A DNA stretch of 64,000 nt from Pterobdella sp. o SKG-2022 (taxonomy: Eukaryota > Annelida > Clitellata > Hirudinida > Piscicolidae): NCBI GenBank assembly GCA_964035795.1, contig OZ038322.1, positions 3,972,427 to 4,036,426 of the forward strand, in the 5' to 3' direction. The notes under the pieces are model-generated. The model made no database searches. It saw only the letters and a program-made list of their open reading frames with translations, and was not told the DNA's origin. Position 1 is the first letter of the stretch. Each line of letters starts with the position of its first letter. Of the stretch, positions 1 through 13,021 are shown one piece after another. The position numbers were made by a program, and so were the translations under genes.

Positions 1-1285
1 TCTTTGAAGTCTGAAGATACTGAAGCATTTCTACTTTGACCGGTGCCACACTTGTCTGCGAAGTGAGGAAAAAACTGAAAGTCGAAGAATGTTTTGTTTT
101 TTTCGGGAAAATGAGGTGAATTATCGGTGGAAAAATGTCCTTTAAAGGCAAAAATTTTTTTCTTTTTTTCTAAATTATCTTCATAATTGTCGAAAACGAT
201 TTGTAATTTATGGAGGGAGGTGTGGTTGAGATGGGGACTGGAAGCGAAGATGGCTGGACCGGTGTCCACTCTGCTACAAGACATCTCTGATTTCATTCCA
301 GGTCAAAATATTTTTCAATTTTTAAACAATTCATTTTTAAAACAAAATTAAGTTTTGCAAATATTTTTCATGAAGCTGTTGATATATTATAAATAATTTC
401 GATCAAATAATTGAAGATCTTACGCTAAAGCAACTGACATTCAACTCTATTGGCTTTCTTATGCAAACATCTTTCGAATATAAGCACATAAAGATATATA
501 AATATATATATACATGTGTGTGTATTGAAGAGCATCCCCTGGCGAACAAACATTTTCGTATATGAACATTTTGTCGTTATTTTTTTGACAACTAAGTTTT
601 TTCTGATAACAGAGTCTAAATTAAATTGAAAAACTTATCTCATACTCACGTCAATTTTGCTAAATATAATTTTCCCACATAAAAAAAAGACTCGACTCAA
701 AAACAATGGCACTGAAACAGAACTTGAACGAAAATTTAACATGCATGCAAAAACTCCCTAAGTCACTTCAAACCATGCCTCTAAAAAAGTGCTCAACTCA
801 ACCGCATTTGTAACATCATAATCAAGAAATGAAATGTTATTTCCTTTTCTTGAATATTGTCTGTTTCAGAAAACAGTATAAGAAGACAAGCAGACTTGAA
901 AGTTTCACGACTTTTTCATTATATTCTTGTTGATTTGATTTCAAACATAATCTACCACTCAAATACCACATTTGAAACTCAATATTTCAGATAAATGATA
1001 ATAATGAGTTGTTATGAAGCAAAATATATTCCCCAAAAGCTTGGTTCAGCGGCTATAAAAGAAACGATAGGTGCCAAAAAAAAATTCAGGCATGTAAATA
1101 ACTTTCGATTCAATATATTTTCAAAAATTCATTTTTTGAACGATTTTTGGTGAATATTGAAAAATGAACTTGTGAGTAAATAAATTTTTTTAAATTTTAT
1201 AAAAAGCTCAAACTTAAAAAACCTCTCATTACTTCACATGACATTCATATTGATACAACCACTACATTCATAATGAACATCTGAG

Positions 1286-4200
1286 ACGGAAGAGACCTCC
1301 AACAATGAACACTCCTGAAGAATACATGGAGGAGAGAGGCAGGAGGAGTGGTCTAAAGAACAACCAACAACTCTCCGCTGATACCTTTGACGTATGTTGC
1401 ATTGAATTTAAAGCAGATTGATACAAAAGTGAACTCCAGACAGAAGAAGATGGCGTGTCTGCTCCCATTAAGAAACAAATCGTGCCAAGAACAGTTATCC
1501 TGCATTACTCACCACTCAAAAGCGCCTGGGATTGGTTGGTTCTGGTGTTGGTTTTGTACGTGGCTGTGATCACTCCTTACATGACTGCATTTAATCAACC
1601 TTCTAAACCGTCTTTCAGGTTGCTTCGAACTCAAACAATTTTTTTATTGAGTCAACTTTAGAAATAATTTTGTTTTCAAATTCAAAAATTTATTTTTCCT
1701 TAAATTAACTTAAAAACCAATTCCAAACCAACAAAAATGATTAAATTTTCAAATACAGTGGTAAGAAAATGTCACGCCTAAAGTTTGCTCGACACATGTT
1801 TTCCGATGGCTTCGTCGCAGCCGATCTGGCAGTAGACAGCCTCTTCTTCATCGACATGCTTCTCAACTTCAGAACTAGTTACTTGAAGGACGGGGAGTTG
1901 ATAGTGAGTCCATCTAAGATCGCCAAGAACTATCTCAAAGGATGGTTCGCAATTGATTTCTTGTCCGCAGTCCCCTTCGACCTCATCGTTAACCTGTACC
2001 GCAAAAGCGAGGTATTTGAGGAGTGCAGATTCATGAAAATATGATTATACTAATTTTTCATGAACATCATGTATCAAAAAAATTGCTTCTTTTGATATTA
2101 GTATTTGAAGCATGAAAATGTTATAAGAGCATGAGTCACCAAATGAATCCTCACCTCAAAGACAGCCACGGCTACAGGCCTTATGAAGACAGCCCGACTA
2201 CTGCGCCTGTTTCGAGTGGCTCGCAAGATGGACCATTACAGCGAGTACGGGGCCTCTCTGCTGCTCCTCTTCATGGCATTCATCACCCTCCTTGCCCACT
2301 GGATGGCTTGTGTCTTTTACCTCATCGCCATCAAGTTAGTAAATACTTCTAACTTTTCCACATAGGTTCTTCAACTTTTTTGAAATTAATTTTTTCATGG
2401 GCATTCCGGTGTATTTTCATTAGTTAATTTTTTTGAAATTTTTATTTAAATTAATAAACTCCGAAATAAAACAGTGAGAGACCAAGACTTAAACAACCGA
2501 TAGGCTGGTTGGACGAGTTAGCGGTCAAAACAGGCAAGTCATACTACCCCAATGACACTCGAAGTGGTCCAGACACCCTCTCAAAATACGTCACAGCTCT
2601 CTACTTCACCTTCACCATCCTCACTTCGGTGGGCTTCGGCAATGTGGCTGCAGTGACAGACCTCGAAAAAACCTTCTCAATAGCAGCAATGGTTATCGGA
2701 TGTGAGTTGGGTGGAAATATTTAATTTTCTTTTTGCTTTTATCATCTGGGGAATCGAGTTAAATAGCGACACGCGTAGTTGTGTTGTTTTCTTGGAAAAC
2801 AAATGCTATGCATTACGATGATTGTTGTATGTAATTGTGTTTAGTTTACAAATGATTAAATTCACAGAAATTTTTTAAAATTTTGGTTTCTAATGTTAAA
2901 CCGAGGTTCTTACAACAACACTGAAATTGAAATGAAATTTGAACAAAAATTTTTCGAATTTAAATATAAAAATAAAGAATCAACGGAAACACAAAACAGC
3001 GCTGGCAAACGCGGCCATCTTCGGCAACGTGGCAACCATTATGCACCGCATGTACAGGGGAAACAAACAGTTTCACGACCAGTCTTCAGGTTAAAATCAT
3101 TTATAATCGTTCATTCACATTTGGAATGGATCATTTATGAAACATGTTGAACGTGCTCAGGTATAAAGGATTTTGTGAAACTCCATCGGATCCCTGGCAA
3201 ACTTGCATCTAAACTGCACAACTCCAACCAGGAGCAATGGTGGAGAACTAATGGTGTTGATATGGATGAGGTTTGAAGATTAGTATTCAAACATTTGTTT
3301 ATAACAACGTTCACATTATAAATACTGATGGCAAAAATTAATTCATTGAAATAGGTGCTCGCCAGTTTTCCTGAAGGTCTGCAAGCCGATGTTTGTCTGC
3401 ACTTGAACAAACCTCTTCTTTCATGTATATCTGCCTTTCAAACTGCCAGTCCAGGTATGGTTGTTATAATTGGTCGTGAAGTTTTATAATCGATGTAGGT
3501 TACAATGGATGTCGGTTATAATTGATGTTATAACCGATGTTGGTTGTGCTTCTTCTTCCCACAGGCTGCTTACGTTTGTTATCCCTGCACTTGAAACTGT
3601 GCCATACTCCCCCTGGAGAAACATTTCTGCACCAAAACGATCTTGTCAAGTCACTTTTTTTTGTCAGCAAAGGCTGTATTGAAATCTTCAAAGATTCAAT
3701 AATTTTTGGAATTTTAAGTGAGTTAATAGAATTTAGCTGTCTTCGACCCTTAATAACCACAAAAAGTCTACTCTAATTTTTATTAAAAAATATTTATGAA
3801 AAAAAAAATCAAACAGCAAAAAATGATATTTTCGGCTTGAACGCCACCAAACTGTCGGACGGATGTCTAACGTACAGAAGCAAGTACAGCGTAAGAGCCC
3901 TCTCTCACTGCAACACCCACCGCATCCCTTTACTTAGACTAAAAGAAGTTTTCGAGTTGTACCCTGAGTTCGAAAAAGAATTTTTCACAAACTTCAATGT
4001 TACTTTCGACATATCAAGTGTGAGTTTGACTTATAAAAACTATTCTCTATGTTTGAAATCTTAACATTTTGGACAGTCCGAATGCAATGGTGAGTTAGAA
4101 GATAACAGCTTCCAAACTCCCCAACCCAGCTCAAATGGTTTATAAATTTTTCATAATATATTTATAATTTAAAACTAATGCATTGTTGGTTCAAGAAAAA

Positions 4201-4920
4201 CATGACAAAGCAAGCAAGGGAACCCTTTCAAAATCCCTCACTTTCATTTCCTCCAAAGACCTCTACAAAATTTCTGAACCCCTTTCGACCACATTGACTT
4301 TCTTCCACACAAACTCTAGTTCCTTCAACACAACATCAACCTCCTTCAACACCACAATCCCATACTCACCAAACTCGGTGCATTCTACTCTACCCTTCTC
4401 ATTTATCGAAAGTGGCAAGATCATCTCTTCCAGCCTATCCTGGGACAGTTCTGACATGGTGTCTAGTCTCTATTTTCCTATGTGCCAGAAGTCTTATCAA
4501 AGCGATCAAAATGGTTCAGTTATACAAATTAATTCTCATTCAACTTAGAGATTACATAGAGTCCGGCTTTTCTACGTCGGATTAATTTTTTGTTAAAAAA
4601 CATTGTGATGTTTATGCTTTTACATTAGCCGGTTATAACAAAACTTTTTTTAATTAAACCTGAAAATATTCAAATGTTATTAAATTTGTAGAATCCACGC
4701 CTGTAAAAATTCGTTCCAAAAAATATGGGGATGTGGAAGAAAAGATCAAGTACTTGCAAAAGTTAGTTCAAGCTTATATTTCTTTAACTGCGAAATATTC
4801 ATTTTGCTTTTGATACATAACTTTTTTGGTGTTCTTAACAGTCACAAATATCAGCTGATTGATAAAGATAAACGTGTTATAAACAATGTCCAACAAATTT
4901 CAATTATATATAAAAATTGA
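1286..4920 (+). CDS. KCNH: ERG/KCNH-type voltage-gated potassium channel (5' end outside or unresolved)
   Basis: Exons read in phase: 1286-1391, 1440-1618, 1759-2011, ~2162-2334, 2475-2701, 3000-3089, 3161-3270, 3355-3454, 3565-3717, 3817-4019, 4077-4137, 4196-4513, 4692-4761 and 4842-4920 (TGA). The protein shows S1 ([14 protein letters not shown]), S2-S3 ([20 protein letters not shown]), the arginine-rich S4 ([14 protein letters not shown]), the pore helix and selectivity filter TSVGFGN typical of EAG/ERG channels, then the C-linker and cyclic-nucleotide-binding-homology domain ([38 protein letters not shown]). It should sit in the plasma membrane as a tetramer and pass delayed or inward-rectifying K+ current. 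The C-terminus is short and lysine-rich (EEKIKYLQ, then [11 protein letters not shown]). A possible earlier exon lies near 229-301, but its phase does not join cleanly. The N-terminal PAS domain was not found and may lie outside the window. Family assignment is secure; the ERG subtype is likely. Confidence 0.9.
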
Positions 4921-5018
4921 CCTCATTTGAAACAAAGTATACTTAAAAATATAGTTTAATATATTAAAAAAAACACTGTTGAATGACCTACTAGATATGA
5001 GTACCCCAAAATAGGGAA

Positions 5019-5277
5019 ATTCACGCTAGCTATAGAAAACAAAACCTGCTTTGTACTGACCAATAGGATCGAAGCAGATTTTTTTCTTTTGCTATTTCTC
5101 CCGTAAGAAAGCATTGTTTTGGTCTGGTTTTTTTTTCATTAATATTTTTAAAACGAATGATATCATTCGAAATTTTAAATTGGTCAAAATTTGTTACAAA
5201 GTCTGCAAGTTGATTCAAATCTGCTTCAATCATATTGGTCAGTGAAAATACTCTTTGTTTTCTAAAGCAAGCGTAAA
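5019..5277. mobile_element. MITE-like element with about 60-bp terminal inverted repeats
   Basis: The left end reads ttcacgctagctatagaaaa and continues through ctgaccaatagg and gaagcagattt. The right end is its inverted counterpart: aaatctgcttcaat, attggtcagtg, ttttctaaagcaagcgt. The ~130-bp centre is AT-rich and has no coding potential. The same termini recur at 21681-21949, so this looks like a non-autonomous DNA transposon family. No clear target-site duplication could be fixed. Confidence 0.65.
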
Positions 5278-5754
5278 GTTTTTGTCCCAAAAATCTGTTA
5301 GCCATTCTTCTATTAGAAGAATTTGAAATTCTTTCGGTGGAATGGGGTTTAATTTGAGCTAAAAACAATGAAAAAAAAAGCTTTTTATTAGAAGTGTATA
5401 CATTAAAATTACAGTGAGCTGGAGAGAAAGAATAATTAGCAAAAAAAAAAAGAGCTGAAAAAGAGGTGGTTATGGGTAGAGATAAGAAAAATCTATATTC
5501 TATAGATTGATCACAGATTTTGAGTAAAACAATATTTAAAATGAAACCATATAAACTTCTAATGAAATGAGGTGTAGGAGGGAAATAGGAATGAAGCTAG
5601 AAGATGCCACCTCTGAAGACTTTGGCGAGAGATCAAAGGAAAAAACTGAAAATACTTTAGTAAAATGTTACAACTATTGTAAAAAAAGAAAATTTTCAGT
5701 TTAATTCTAAGAAAAGAAAAATATGTTCTCGATTGTGAAATAATAATAATAATA
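5278..5754. other. AT-rich intergenic stretch, nothing recognised
   Basis: Purine-rich and AT-rich DNA between the MITE and the reversed LINE fragment. It ends in a short (ATA)n run that is the 3' tail of the LINE read on the other strand. No exon-like segment was seen. Confidence 0.5.
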
Positions 5755-6725
5755 ATGTAATGCGCCTCTTGTGCTTTGTTCAGAGGCGCTCTGGTATGAA
5801 CGGCTTAAAAAGATGAGCTTTCAGGTTTTTAAAAATAATTGGGATAAAGAGGTTTGAAATTAGAAAAAAAGAGTTTCAGAGAAATGGAGCAGAAAAAGAA
5901 AAGGCAGTTTTAGCATAGGACTGAGAAGGAGAGATAATGAAGAGCTGAGAGCGGGTAGAGTATCGGAGGCCAGCACGTTTGGGTAGTATAAGGTTGGAAA
6001 GATAGAAAAGTGAATGAGAGTGAAAGATTTTGTACATGAAAAAACAGATTTTCAAGAAAGAACAAAAGTGAAGGGGTAGCCAGTGGAGATCAATAAGAGA
6101 TAGAGAGATGAGAAAATTTTATGAATATGAGAGACCAGGCGTGCAGCTGAGTTGAAAGCTTTAGCAAGAAGGTAAAAGGTAGATTTAGAAAGATTATAGT
6201 ATAAAGAGCTGCAGTAGTCAAGTTGAGAGAGAAGACAATAATCTTAAGAGAGGCCTCATTGAGGTAAGAAGAGTTCAAAAGAAGGGCTAACTTTTAACGA
6301 ATTATGTACTGCTATAGCTGATAGACAAGTATGGAGAAAAAAGCACGTCATGTCACCGAACTGAAGATCGGTGGCACTACTTCTACTAAGAAGAGATCTG
6401 TCTGATGAGACGGAAGTGGTGGAAACAAAAAGCAATAAAAAGAATTTAAAGTTTGAGAGAAAGGGAAGAATCAAGAAAAAAGCCAAGACTGCGGGTAGTG
6501 GAAGAGGGGTGACTAATAAGGTCAGAGGAGATCATAATAGGAGGGAGAGATTTGGACCTCAAAAGGTAGATAAAGTCGAATAATTGAGTTTTAGATGCCT
6601 AGAGTCGCTCCAGGAAAGAATAGAATAAAATAGAGGTTTAGTCTTTCAAAAGTAGAAGAAAGGGAAAAAAGTGGAAAAAAAGAGAAGATTTAGTTGTCAT
6701 CAGCAAAGAGCTCACAAACAACTTC
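5745..6725 (-). pseudogene. Decayed L2/CR1-type LINE, 3' half of reverse transcriptase
   Basis: Read on the minus strand, with frameshifts and stops, this gives remnants of a CR1/L2 reverse transcriptase in the correct order: an FADDN catalytic motif (near 6690), a SLGFFLDSSLSL motif (~6470), LTTAALYTIIF, KAFNSAARLVSHIHK, a degraded dLHWLP region, then SAPFL.NSF and LKAHLFKPFIPERL with a stop near 5780. Downstream is a stem-loop (gcgcctct ... aagaggcgc) and an (ATT)n tail, the usual 3' end of L2-like elements. The copy is dead. It lies between the potassium channel and cofactor C genes. Confidence 0.75.
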
Positions 6726-7669
6726 AAAGGATGATTCGCGTATATCCAGATGTTAATCAAAATTTATTGTCAGCTATAAGAAGACAAAAGAATCTTTTTA
6801 TTCAAAATATTCTAAGTAACTTCAGGGTATAAGATATGAAGAAGCACGGTGTGTGTGGCAGCGTTAGGTGGGAAAGGATTAAGCTTGAATTCAAATAAAT
6901 TTATTTGAATTATGCACTCTATAATCTAATCGCCAAAACTCGATATTTAATCGCCTAATTTTTAAGCCAACCAACCTCACACTCAAAGTTATTATAGATT
7001 AACTAAAAAAGTTAATCATAACTAAAAGTATAATTTAATTGCTTAAAGTCATTTAGTAAGGTGTAAAGTATAATTTTTTATAAATTCACAGACAAGTGGA
7101 CGCCTTTGAGAAATGCTTGAACGTGCATTTGAGGTTGCTCTTCAGGGCTCTAGAACCCTAGAAACACATTTAAGTTCAAGCAAGAATCAACATTTGTAAT
7201 AGTCCTTTTGTTGGAGAAAAAACTTCAACTTTTTAGAGTTTCAAAACAGCCTACAAAGATTTTTCTACCCACTATTTTCAAAAACTTGAACATTAGCAAA
7301 GTGAAAAGTTTAAAATTGTATATGTATTAAAAATTTTCTGTTTGTAATACTTTTCATCACATTTCATTTTAGCTATCTTTTGAATAATGGCCATGAATCA
7401 AATCTTCAGATTGAAATTAAAAAGAACAATGTTTTTATAAGTTTTTGGGTTAGTGCTTCCAGAATATTTAAATATTTAATGATTATGAATTCAAAAAATA
7501 ATCTGATATTTCAAATTGGACATATATAAATCTTCATACATTAAAAAAAATCTTTTGAATAGCGGGGTTTTAAATTTAATATTTATAAAAAAAAAAGGAG
7601 TTTTGTTTAATTTTTTCAACAAAAGAATTTTTTGAAAGTGAGAAAAATTGGTGGCACTAAATTTGAAAT
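6726..7669. other. Intergenic region, 3' flank of cofactor C gene
   Basis: AT-rich sequence with no exon or repeat that I can support. It should include the cofactor C 3' UTR at its right end. Confidence 0.4.
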
Positions 7670-8581
7670 TTAAACATTATTTTCTTGACTAGTTCTTTGA
7701 TTTTGTGGAATTATGAACCAATTGGGTGAAGGTTTGTCAGCAACCAACCAATCAAAATCAACCACATCATTCCAATTATTATTTAATTCATCTAGTTTTG
7801 TAGACTTGAAGTCATTTTTGATTTCTGAATAGGACCAATTGAAAGGAGCAAATCCAACTTTGGAACATTCCTCTACAATAGATCGACTTGTAACATACAC
7901 ATAAAATGATGATTCAGAGGTTCGATGAATGCGAAGTTGCTGGCAAGCAAGTTGTAGGTTGCAGTTATGACATTGTTCCACAAGCACAGAACCTCTGACA
8001 GGCCCGATGAAGATGTTGCATGAAAGAACATTTGTGATACTCACAAAACCTGGACTGCCTTCGAGCTTGATGTGTGTATTCTTGATGCCTGATATGAGAA
8101 TGTCCTTTCCTGAGATCTCCTCCCTACCTTTTATAATTTCAGAGTTTTCAATGTCGCATATGTTTAAAGTATCTTTGGAACATAAATCTTTCAAATTAAT
8201 ATTTTCTATTTTTTCAGAAGTTTCAGTTAAAGATTTTTTAGTTTTTTGTTGGTTTTTCAAAATAGCTTTTTTGTTAAATCCAAACTTTTTTTTCGGCACA
8301 TACTCAGCTTTTTTGAGTTCCAAGGTATCGTGTAAAATTTTAAGCTTTTCTTGTGAAGATTTTTTTATAAAATTGGGAAGAAAACTTATTGAATCAGTGT
8401 ATGATTGCTCCAAAGTTTCCAGTTTTTTTACAATTTCATTTATATAATTTGATATTTTTTCTTTATCTATTATATTAACTTCGTCTAAATTTTTTTCTAT
8501 TTCTTTAAAACTTTTAGAAAATTCTTCAGTGAATAATTCAAAACTTTCATTTTGGGGTTTCTCATAATTTACACTCATCAC
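7670..8581 (-). CDS. TBCC: Tubulin-binding cofactor C
   Basis: A single uninterrupted 303-codon reading frame starts with two methionines (ATGATG, 8576-8581) and stops with TAA at 7670-7672. Residues ~1-110 are charged and helical (for example KISNYINEIVKKLETLE), matching the spectrin-like three-helix domain. Residues ~145-300 form the C-CAP/beta-helix domain: SGKDILISGIKNTHIKLEG, VRGSVLVEQCHNCNLQLACQ, then QQLRIHRT, which carries the arginine finger of the QxRxH motif, and SRSIVEECSKVGFAPF. In the family this protein joins the cofactor D/E-tubulin complex and stimulates GTP hydrolysis by beta-tubulin to release native dimers in the cytosol. Length is close to vertebrate TBCC (about 340). The gene is intronless, unlike most genes in the window. 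PAR-6 diverges from it to the right. Confidence 0.92.
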   Translation of the reverse strand: MMSVNYEKPQNESFELFTEEFSKSFKEIEKNLDEVNIIDKEKISNYINEIVKKLETLEQSYTDSISFLPNFIKKSSQEKLKILHDTLELKKAEYVPKKKFGFNKKAILKNQQKTKKSLTETSEKIENINLKDLCSKDTLNICDIENSEIIKGREEISGKDILISGIKNTHIKLEGSPGFVSITNVLSCNIFIGPVRGSVLVEQCHNCNLQLACQQLRIHRTSESSFYVYVTSRSIVEECSKVGFAPFNWSYSEIKNDFKSTKLDELNNNWNDVVDFDWLVADKPSPNWFIIPQNQRTSQENNV

Positions 8582-9135
8582 TTTATATAATTTACTTTAA
8601 AATTTCTGAATATCTTTAATAAATTCGAATTTTAAAAAATATATTAAAATTTGTTTATAAAAATTGTCAATACACCATAACAATGTTATTCTATAAAATA
8701 CTTAAAAGTGCATTTACTTTCTAATTGTAAAATTAAATCTCTAATAAAATTAATTATAAAAAAAATATTTCAAATTTAAAATGTTATTGTTTGAAAAAGA
8801 CTAATTATATTTGGAACTGTAGTTTACACGAATTATATTGATTTAACCAATTGTATCATTTCAAAAAATGCTAGTTTTTTTGATATTTCAATTGTTTACT
8901 TCAAAAAATCTTAGATTATAATAGAATTTTCTTCAAAATTAATTTTTATTATGAATCAAATTTACCCGTTAAGCGCCTCGTTGATCACAAAATCGACAGG
9001 TAGACAATTGTAATGATTAAAACAGTCAAAAATAGTTTTGATAAAATTTCATTACTCCGCGATGTCTTTCTTCACGAGTGACAGATCCTTCTAAACTTCT
9101 TCATCATCTCTTTCATCAGATAATCCTTGCACGCC
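8582..9135. promoter_or_regulatory. Divergent intergenic region between TBCC and PAR-6
   Basis: About 550 bp of very AT-rich DNA between the TBCC start codon (minus strand) and the proposed first PAR-6 coding exon (plus strand). It must hold the TBCC 5' UTR and promoter and possibly those of PAR-6. No recognisable core promoter motif is conclusive. Confidence 0.4.
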
Positions 9136-12100
9136 ATGTTTCAGGTTAGTCTTACACAGTTGATATTTAAATATCCTTTTGAAAGATACAGCATTCAAAC
9201 ATCTACCTCTTGAAACGTAGTTTTTTGGTCAAAAGAGGTTTTCAAATTTTTATAATTATGAATATTGGTGATTTTTCATAATATCTTTTCCGTTCATGAA
9301 CTTTCTCGAACCTGGGTCCTACTACTATAATTTTGTTCAGTGATTCATAATCTTATGAAATTAAACATTGATTTCCATAAATACATTTTGAGTTATTTGA
9401 ATTTAATGAAGAATTATCAAATGAAAAGTCGGATCAAGTTTGTACATTTGACAATATAAGTTCAACCAACAAAAAGCTCCGTTTTATTTAGTTAATATAA
9501 GTAATTTAAATCCTTTTTGTATTAATCTATCTTAGTTATCCAATTCAGATGTTTCATCAACTTACCGATACTTCATTTTTATCTCTAATCAAGTACCACA
9601 AATTAGTTCTAAATTAAATTGTTTGGTTATATTCATAGCAAGCACGCTGAGTTCTAAAAAATTTTTTATACAAAATACCAATTTAGAATATTTTAAAGAG
9701 TATAAATGGTATATTTTTGAGGTAGGCTCTTTCAGCATGATCATATGTGCCCTCACTGTATGAAGGATGTTGGTGATAACGGATGGTATAATTTTGAGAT
9801 TGTTGATCAGTGAAGTTGTTCAGTTTTTATCAAATATTCATCTTTTAATTTTTTTCAAAGAACATAATATGTATTGCGCACAGAATTTTAATTAGTTTGT
9901 TTTTTTTTTAATAAAATTCTACGAGTTTTTGAACTTTTTGGTGTCAATTGATATCTACACTTGTAAAAAATAAAAACCGAACTTTCGAGATTTGTTTTAA
10001 AAAGATATCATAAGAGATTAAACCATTCATTAATTGAAATTTGATTCACTTTTAAATATTCAACAATAAAACAGCTTTTCGACCCAAATTCCCTGTCACG
10101 CAAGGCCAAACTCAATGCCAGAGCAAACGCTGGACTTGTGGAAATCAAAAGCAAGGTATTAGATTGTGATGCTATATATGTCCCGGTAACTAAGGTTGAC
10201 AGCAGTAGTCCTAGATTATTAATACTACTTTTAAAATAGGCCATTTTGTTTTGGACAAATTTTCATAGACTGCCAGCCCAAGTTAAATTGCAACTTGAAC
10301 TTATCAAACTCAAGATCCGTCCTTTCCATACTAGGGCACTTTGCCTTGCGTTGTAAAAAAAGGTTCATTCACCAAGCCGAATAAAAACGATATCAGAATA
10401 TCAGTTTTTCGATATTAGCTACGGAAGTCTACTGATACCAAGGCTATAACAGAAAACCAACTTTCAACTATTGGCGTATACAAGTTTAATACAGTTTACG
10501 TCGATGGGCGAGACATGAAAGTCGAAAGGCGATTGAAATGACTAAGAAGTAATGAAAGTTAATAAATTAATTCATGATATCGTAAAAAACGAAACACTGA
10601 AATTCATAATGGGCACGGAGCTTCAACTTTCAATACCATATGCATGGCAAGGCCTTGTTGTATTTATTCATTTTAGAAACTAACAGAACTAATGTCGCTC
10701 ATATATATCTCATGGATATGAGAAATTTTAATGGCAGTCATAATGATTGGGAATTAATCATTTCTTATCTGTTCTTCAATTTATGCTTTTCAAATGAAAA
10801 TCTTTTGAAGTACAATTGGAATATTGAACTCTGTTGAGTAACAAAAAAATCTCTTTTTTGAGACCAAAACTGAGGGAATGAATGTCAATAGTAAAAACAA
10901 ATCAATTATTTTAGTTACTGTTAGTCTTATCATAGAAAGATAGTTTCTTGAAATAATGTGAAAAACCATTGAGGTTATGTAAATTTTTGCTTGAAAGCAC
11001 AGCTTGAATTGTTATATTTTTTATATTATTTATGATGAATAAGACTGCTGTGCATGTCCTAGTAACTGGGATTGACAGCAGTCGGCCTAGATTATTGATA
11101 TTATTTAATGCGTTATTTTTGAAAAAATTTATATTTGAGAAAAATTTTTATAAGCTGCCAGTCCAAGCTGACGTGAAACTCTCGAATTCACGGCCCAACG
11201 TTCCCACACTAGAACACTTTGCTTCGCCATTATCAATAAAAAGATCATTCACTAGGCCAAATGACAATGATACCAGAATATCAGCTTGTCGATACCTGCC
11301 TCATGGGTTTACTGTTATATAAGGTTATAAAAGAAAAGCCGCCTTAAATGGAGGCGCTGAGTTTGGTGCAGTTTAACATCAGGTACCCAGAAAAACTTGA
11401 ATCGTCATAATATAAGGTGGATTTAAGAAACTTCATACTTTAAATAAAGATTTTGGTTTTTATTGAATTGAAACAAATTTAATTCAAAGTTGCATTGTGT
11501 AATCAAGGATAATTCGAAGTCATCGTTTAGAACCAGCGGCCCTGTATAAATTAAGAGAATTTTTAAAATTTTTGATTTTTTTTTTCTATTCTTTCCAGGA
11601 TATGTCAAAAACAAACTATTATTAATTTATGTTTAAAAAATTATTGAAACATATTTATTATTCACAATTATCTTGAGAGAAATATTTTGAATAAATTTTC
11701 ATTATTAATAATAACGTATAAAGCCATATACCATAAAAATAATCACTACAAAACCATGAGAAATTATTAAAAACTGCACCATTCTCAAACCAGTTCAATG
11801 CAGAGTACAGACGCTTTTCTGTTGATGTCACGAAGCCGCCTTCATTGCAAGAAATGCATGCCCTTCTGCAACAAATACACCAACTCAATAATACTCCCAT
11901 CTTCATCGCTTACACTGATAAAGAAGGTTTGTATTCGTCATGATACTTTGGTCTATATAGTTTAGTCGGTAAAGCCTTAGACTTGTTATCTAAAATAACC
12001 GGGCTCGATCTTTTGTAGAAGCAACAATTAGCATCTGTGTTTTCGCCACATTAAATTTTAACAAGCGCTTTATAAGAACTACATTACACTAAAAATGACT

Positions 12101-12880
12101 TGGCATCATTTTAAATATTAGCTTTATAGTGATATGGCCGTTCAAGTAGTGTATCGGGATTATTAAGTCTATGTTTGAGAGTTATTTTTTATTTGGATAA
12201 TATATCCCAAAAATGAGTGGTGTATAACGCTATATAAATTTTTATTTTAAATTACAGGAGATCTCTTGCCAATAAACAACCCTGAAAACTTCACTTATGC
12301 TCTCAAAGTTTCACGACCAGTTTTGAGGATTTCTCTCTTTCTCTCTGGTTTGTTGAAAATTCTTGAGTATATTTTTGATTATGATTAATATTTTATTCAA
12401 ATTTAATATTCCTTCAGATAGTTTTCAAAAACAAGGCTTTGGTGGGGCTTTGCCGAAGAAAAGCATGATTTCAAGGTTGGGCCAAATTTATCATAGTACA
12501 ATTAATCCTTTTCAACTTTTATCATCGTCACATGATGTGGCAAGATGTTGCGAAAAGTTATCATTCACGTTTTATCCTTATCGTGGTCTGAGGTTTAAGG
12601 TTTATTTAGTTATATAAATATAAAAAATTTTAAAGGTGATTTGATGAAAGAAAGCTTTTTTTAAAACTCATATTGATTTTTGGCGTGTATTTAATTTTTT
12701 GCGATTAATTCAGAAATCTCAGCATTAAAGTTTTTTAATATTCTGTCTGGATAATTAACTTTTCTCTTCATCATGCTTTAGTGTTTTTCTAGTTAAAATG
12801 ACTGATCAAAAAAATAAATCCACGAGCAAAAATAATGAAAGATTATCATATAATGAACTTCGTAGATGATGATGATGATG

Positions 12881-12920
<40 letters not shown>

Positions 12921-12944
12921 TTATTATTATTATTATTATTATTA

Positions 12945-13021
<77 letters not shown>

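Noticed and set aside
8007..8447. 146-codon plus-strand ORF
   Set aside because: Antisense to the TBCC coding region; no motif.
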